A stretch of DNA of 61,395 nucleotides from contig ONJR01000175.1 of NCBI GenBank assembly GCA_900318195.1, positions 1 through 61,395 on the forward strand. The letters are read 5' to 3'. Below are positions 58,456 through 61,395 of the stretch, one piece after another. Both the position numbers and the translations under genes were made by a program. Positions within the stretch are counted from its first letter, which is position 1; every line of letters starts with the position of its first letter. The notes under the pieces were generated by a model, which was not told the origin of the DNA, did no database searches, and saw nothing but the letters and a program-made list of their open reading frames with translations. Origin of the DNA: an uncultured Planctomycetota bacterium. Lineage in GTDB: Bacteria; Planctomycetota; Planctomycetia; Pirellulales; Thermoguttaceae.

Positions 58456-59001
58456 TTATCGAAGCGGAAAGTAGGCGCGCGTCGACGCGCCCTGTTCAAA
58501 GACTGCGTTAAGCTCGGGATTAACGCGCACAGGGCGCAAAGTCTCCGTCGAGACAAACGCCCAATGCGTCTCTGCGGTGGCAATAACGGCTGTTTTTGGA
58601 ACCTCAAACTCGTCCAATTTTGTAAATCCGACCGCTCTTTGAATTTCTTCTTCCGTTGTGTCTTTCGGTAATTCAAGAAACCGATAGCGTCGTAGGCAAC
58701 TAGCGCGTTTCATCTCCGATATCCACGTTTGCAATAGAATTTTATCGCCAAGATAGGTCGAACGCCGATATTCAATCTGATGGCTTCGAACGACCCAAAT
58801 TGACTTATTCGCCAAATAACGCTCTGCGGTCCAGCCGAGCGCCACCGAATGTCCGACGGCTACGTCTTGCATCCATTGAACATAGTGCACGTTATTCGTG
58901 TGTCCCCAAACGTCGAGGTGCGAGTCCTCAACTTGAATGTAGACGCCGTACGCTGGACTAATTGTCTGCATGAGCGGCGGTCCGTTTAATATCTCCGACA
59001 T
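58456..59001 (-). CDS. Acyl-CoA thioesterase, 4HBT hot-dog family
   Basis: A 181-residue hot-dog-fold thioesterase. The active-site segment DSHLDVWGHTNNVHYVQWMQDVAVGHS, with aspartate 30 and HTNN, matches the 4-hydroxybenzoyl-CoA thioesterase group. QIEYRRSTYLGDKILLQTWI and AETHWAFVSTETLRPVRV give the later strands. It hydrolyses an acyl-CoA or acyl-ACP in the cytosol; the acyl group is not known. No ribosome site is visible before the ATG at 59001, and M11 at 58971 is an alternative. It follows the isopropylmalate-type gene after a terminator. Confidence 0.88.
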   Translation of the reverse strand: MSEILNGPPLMQTISPAYGVYIQVEDSHLDVWGHTNNVHYVQWMQDVAVGHSVALGWTAERYLANKSIWVVRSHQIEYRRSTYLGDKILLQTWISEMKRASCLRRYRFLELPKDTTEEEIQRAVGFTKLDEFEVPKTAVIATAETHWAFVSTETLRPVRVNPELNAVFEQGASTRAYFPLR

Positions 59002-59035
59002 AGTGAATCAAACAGATTAGCTGTAAAAGTAAAGC

Positions 59036-59067
59036 GGCGCTCGTCCGACTAACAGGGGACGAACGCC
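59036..59067 (-). terminator. Hairpin terminator of the isopropylmalate-type dehydrogenase gene
   Basis: Eleven-base arms (59036-59046 and 59057-59067) pair with one mismatch; T-rich sequence (GCTTTACTTTTAC) follows on the minus strand. Confidence 0.65.
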
Positions 59068-59100
59068 TTTTGTCGTCGTTAAACTAACGAAAGATACGCG

Positions 59101-60174
59101 CTAGAGATTCTCGCAGACAAGATCGCCGATTTCCGTCGTCGAATATCCCATCTTGCCAGCCGCTTGGCTCTTCATTTTCGTACCAGTTACAATTTGAATC
59201 GACTTCATAACGCGTTCGGCCGCCGTCGTGTAGCCCTCTTGATTGAGCAACATGGAAGCGGCGTTAATAGCCGCAATGGGATTAATAACGTTCAGACCGG
59301 TATACTTCGGCGCGCTACCGCCCATCGGCTCGTACATACTCGTCCCGCCCGGTTCAGGATTAATGTTGCCGCCCGCAGCAACGCCCATTCCGCCCTGCAA
59401 AATACCGGCCAAGTCGGTAATAATGTCGCCAAACATATTCGTCGTAACGATGACGTCGTAATACTCCGGATTCTTGACCATCCACATACAACACGCGTCG
59501 ACGTTATTGTAGTCGAGCTTGACGTCGGGATACTCGGCGCCAACTTCCTCGAAAGCGCGCATCCACAGGTCGTGTCCATAGGTCAACACGTTCGTTTTTG
59601 CCACGAGCGTTAGTTTCTTACCCTTCGGGTTATTGCGCTTTCGGCAGAGTTCAAAAGCCCAACGAATGCATCGTTCGCACCCCTTTCTAGTGTAGATAGC
59701 GGTCTGAGTAGCGACCTCGTCCGGGGTTCCTTTCTTCAGAAAGCCGCCGACGCCGGTGTACATATCCTCGGTATTTTCACGAACGACGACGAAATCGAGA
59801 TCCTCAGGTCCCTTGTCGCGCAGAGGAGTCTCGACTCCTGGAAACAGTTTGACAGGGCGCAGATTGATATACTGGTCAAACTCGAATCGCAACCTGAGTA
59901 GCAATCCTTTTTCGAGAATGCCTGGTTTGACGTCAGGATGCCCGACAGCGCCCAGTAAAATGGAGCTGAACGTTCCGAGTTCAGCGACTTCTTCGTCCGT
60001 AATAATCACGCCGCCGTTCTTGAGGTAACGATTCCCGCTAATGTCGAAATCGACAAGCTCCAAGTTAATGTTCTCGAGTTTACAGACTTCTTTCAACACC
60101 TTAACAGCTTCGGCGACCACTTCCGGTCCCGTGCCGTCGCCACCAAGCGTGGCAATTCTCAACCCGTCGCTCAT
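59101..60174 (-). CDS. leuB: 3-isopropylmalate dehydrogenase-like beta-decarboxylating dehydrogenase
   Basis: A 357-residue NAD(P)- and metal-dependent dehydrogenase of the isocitrate/isopropylmalate family. It opens with RIATLGGDGTGPEVVAEAVKVLKEV. The substrate region LLLRLRFEFDQYINLRPVKLFPG, the tyrosine segment VVRENTEDMYTGVGGF, the metal site VTTNMFGDIITDLAG and EPMGGSAPKYTG are all present. It may be LeuB of leucine synthesis; the GDGTGPE and INLRPV forms also occur in tartrate/homoisocitrate-type relatives, and no other leu genes are near. The start at 60174 has AGGAG 7 bases upstream. The promoter lies at 60274-60301. Confidence 0.85.
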   Translation of the reverse strand: MSDGLRIATLGGDGTGPEVVAEAVKVLKEVCKLENINLELVDFDISGNRYLKNGGVIITDEEVAELGTFSSILLGAVGHPDVKPGILEKGLLLRLRFEFDQYINLRPVKLFPGVETPLRDKGPEDLDFVVVRENTEDMYTGVGGFLKKGTPDEVATQTAIYTRKGCERCIRWAFELCRKRNNPKGKKLTLVAKTNVLTYGHDLWMRAFEEVGAEYPDVKLDYNNVDACCMWMVKNPEYYDVIVTTNMFGDIITDLAGILQGGMGVAAGGNINPEPGGTSMYEPMGGSAPKYTGLNVINPIAAINAASMLLNQEGYTTAAERVMKSIQIVTGTKMKSQAAGKMGYSTTEIGDLVCENL

Positions 60175-60273
60175 TATTCGCTCCTTTATGCGTTTCGCGT
60201 ACGTTATCCCTAGCCATAACGGCAAACCAAACCGATGCGCGCTAAGTTCAACCGAACGCGCAAGCGGTCTTTC

Positions 60274-60301
60274 ATTGTAACACTCTTGAAATATGCGTCA
60301 A
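60274..60301 (-). promoter_or_regulatory. Sigma70-like promoter of the leuB-like gene
   Basis: On the minus strand TTGACG (60296-60301), 16-base spacer, TACAAT (60274-60279). It lies between the two genes, so the leuB-like gene can be expressed alone. Confidence 0.65.
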
Positions 60302-60323
60302 GCGGCGCGCTCTTGTCAAGTTG

Positions 60324-61181
60324 CTATCGATAAAACTTGCGCACGCGTCGTATCGAGGAAAACCCGTCGAGCGTCAGACATTCGCGCACGCACTCCAACG
60401 CGGGATCGCCGGCTTCGAGCAGATTGTAATTCCGTCGAACCGATCCGATCACATGATCGAGCCCCAAGGGGAACGCTATCGTTAATAGCGCGCTCTCCAA
60501 CGGACTTTTAACAGGCGTTCCATCGACCTTACGCTTCGACGGCAACATAACGGTAAAGTTGCTCAACCCCACGGACGCGTGCACTCCCTTCATATCGGGA
60601 TTCGCATGAATCTTTTCAAGCGTGCCAATTAATCTCGGCAACGCGCCTTCCGCGTCGCTTCCGATCGGCGCAACCCCAGGGTCGAAAATAATATCCTCGT
60701 TTGCAATTCCCAAGGACTTCGCACGCTCAAAAAGAATGACGGCGGCGGCGTATTCCTCCTCGACTGTCCGCGCCGGCGCGCCTTCGCCAGATTCGTTGAA
60801 ACATTCGGTAAGGAGTAGAATCGGACGGAAAGGAGTTGTCTTGTAGAGGTCAAACATCTCCATCCGTAAAGGCGAGATCGAATTAAGAATAGGTTTTCCT
60901 CGCGAAGCGTCGTATGCTTTGAGTCCAGCCTCGACGAGAGAATAGTCTGGCGAGTCAATGGACGCAGGCAGTGTCGTCGCTTCCATGACGGCTTTCACGG
61001 CGCGTTCCATAACCTCAGGGGCGCGCGTTCCGACGTTTACGTCGATGTATTTAGCGCCGCCCTCCGCTTGAAAGCGCGCCAGTTCTTTGATTCCGTCGAA
61101 ATTGCCCGACTCATATAATGCGTTCGTCGAAGGCACGGAATCGTTAATCGATTCGCCAATAATCGTCAAACCTTGTATCAC
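60324..61181 (-). CDS. Methyltetrahydrofolate:corrinoid methyltransferase-like protein
   Basis: A 285-residue TIM-barrel protein of the pterin-binding family (AcsE/MtrH-like). LTIIGESINDSVPST, GGAKYIDVNVGTRAPEVMERAVKAV and LPASIDSPDYSLVEAGLKAY form the pterin site; PILNSIS and FDPGVAPIG are family strands, and GVHASVGLSNFTVMLPSKR resembles the SNxSFGLP segment of the group. Such enzymes transfer methyl from 5-methyl-THF to a corrinoid protein, or work in related one-carbon steps. No corrinoid protein gene is visible here. Together with fhs at 42362 it suggests THF-linked one-carbon metabolism. It has its own promoter. Confidence 0.83.
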   Translation of the reverse strand: MIQGLTIIGESINDSVPSTNALYESGNFDGIKELARFQAEGGAKYIDVNVGTRAPEVMERAVKAVMEATTLPASIDSPDYSLVEAGLKAYDASRGKPILNSISPLRMEMFDLYKTTPFRPILLLTECFNESGEGAPARTVEEEYAAAVILFERAKSLGIANEDIIFDPGVAPIGSDAEGALPRLIGTLEKIHANPDMKGVHASVGLSNFTVMLPSKRKVDGTPVKSPLESALLTIAFPLGLDHVIGSVRRNYNLLEAGDPALECVRECLTLDGFSSIRRVRKFYR

Positions 61182-61295
61182 GGTAGTCGTCCTGTCTATA
61201 CTGTTTTCTATTGTCCCCGCTTATAACGCTCATAGTTGAATTCAGCGTTTTATCCGACTCAACGCGCGCCGAAATTCTACCCAACTATAGCCGCA

Positions 61296-61323
61296 ATTGT
61301 AGACGAGCCGCTTTAAAAGTCAA
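61296..61323 (-). promoter_or_regulatory. Sigma70-like promoter of the methyltransferase-like gene
   Basis: On the minus strand TTGACT (61318-61323), 16-base spacer, TACAAT (61296-61301). The leader is about 110 bases. The final bases of the window show no other gene. Confidence 0.65.
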
Positions 61324-61395
61324 GCCCCTTCGACTTGCAAGGCGTTCTCGTCATAAAGAGCGTTGTCAATTCGCAAGCTTGTTCACGACAATCTT

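Noticed and set aside
1..61395. Mobile elements, CRISPR arrays or genomic island borders
   Set aside because: No transposase, integrase, direct-repeat array or tRNA-adjacent repeat was seen, and gene style is uniform across the window.

Overview
This 61.4 kb window most likely comes from a member of the Planctomycetota, from a Pirellulales-like and perhaps host-associated or anaerobic lineage. The evidence is the gene content. There is a Ser/Thr kinase with the planctomycete N-terminal pattern (a hydrophobic helix, then WQA...FFLG directly before the kinase domain). There is a lipoprotein with a DUF1559-like C-terminal domain, two Tat-exported Gfo/Idh/MocA proteins, repeated zinc-ribbon membrane proteins, TIM-barrel sugar isomerases, a DUF4432 protein, and a metallophosphatase fused to a multihaem cytochrome. 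This assignment is an inference; no rRNA is present to confirm it. No tRNA, rRNA, CRISPR array, transposase, prophage or plasmid signature was seen. The window reads as ordinary chromosome with about 45 genes on both strands.

Layout. 1-6.4 kb (minus): Tat oxidoreductase, sugar isomerase, a promoter-headed set of PolB-like exonuclease, flavodoxin and ROK kinase, then efp. 6.5-14.2 kb (plus): epmB (divergent from efp, whose product EpmB helps modify), uvrC, a secreted glycerophosphodiesterase, a RluA-type pseudouridine synthase, a Ser/Thr kinase and rnc. 14.4-24.6 kb (plus): six consecutive exported proteins that look like a polysaccharide-processing cluster: GHL6/GH29-like hydrolase, caspase-fold-like protein, Tat oxidoreductase, HEAT-repeat protein, acetyl-xylan-esterase-like hydrolase and GH127 beta-L-arabinofuranosidase. 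24.7-31.1 kb: an SIS-HAD fusion divergent from a sugar isomerase, a PHA-granule-type small protein, the zinc-ribbon membrane protein and purM. 31.4-36.1 kb (plus): rsmG, DUF1559-like lipoprotein, GT4 glycosyltransferase. 36.2-39.6 kb (minus): small membrane protein overlapping an MFS transporter, LpoB-like lipoprotein, TlpA-like thioredoxin. 39.8-48.1 kb (plus): GT-C membrane glycosyltransferase, fhs, fused rlmKL, PduS-like Fe-S protein. 48.1-49.7 kb (minus): BPL_N-domain protein and a methyltransferase. 50-57 kb (plus): Tat lipoprotein, amrS, metallophosphatase-tetrahaem cytochrome, PAS-GAF-pseudoreceiver protein, SorC-like regulator. 57.2-61.2 kb (minus): DUF4432, thioesterase, isopropylmalate-dehydrogenase-like enzyme and a methyltetrahydrofolate methyltransferase.

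Gene starts were corrected by Shine-Dalgarno position and family start where possible. Many intergenic gaps hold sigma70-like promoters (TTGAC/TTGAA, 16-18 bp, then TACAAT or TATAAT) and hairpin terminators, and several fix transcription-unit borders. The most original items are the secreted caspase-fold-like protein (predicted His212/Cys262), the PAS-GAF protein with a phosphorylation-dead receiver, and the metallophosphatase-cytochrome fusion. No fully new multi-gene system can be proved from sequence alone; the secreted cluster at 14.4-24.6 kb is the best candidate.
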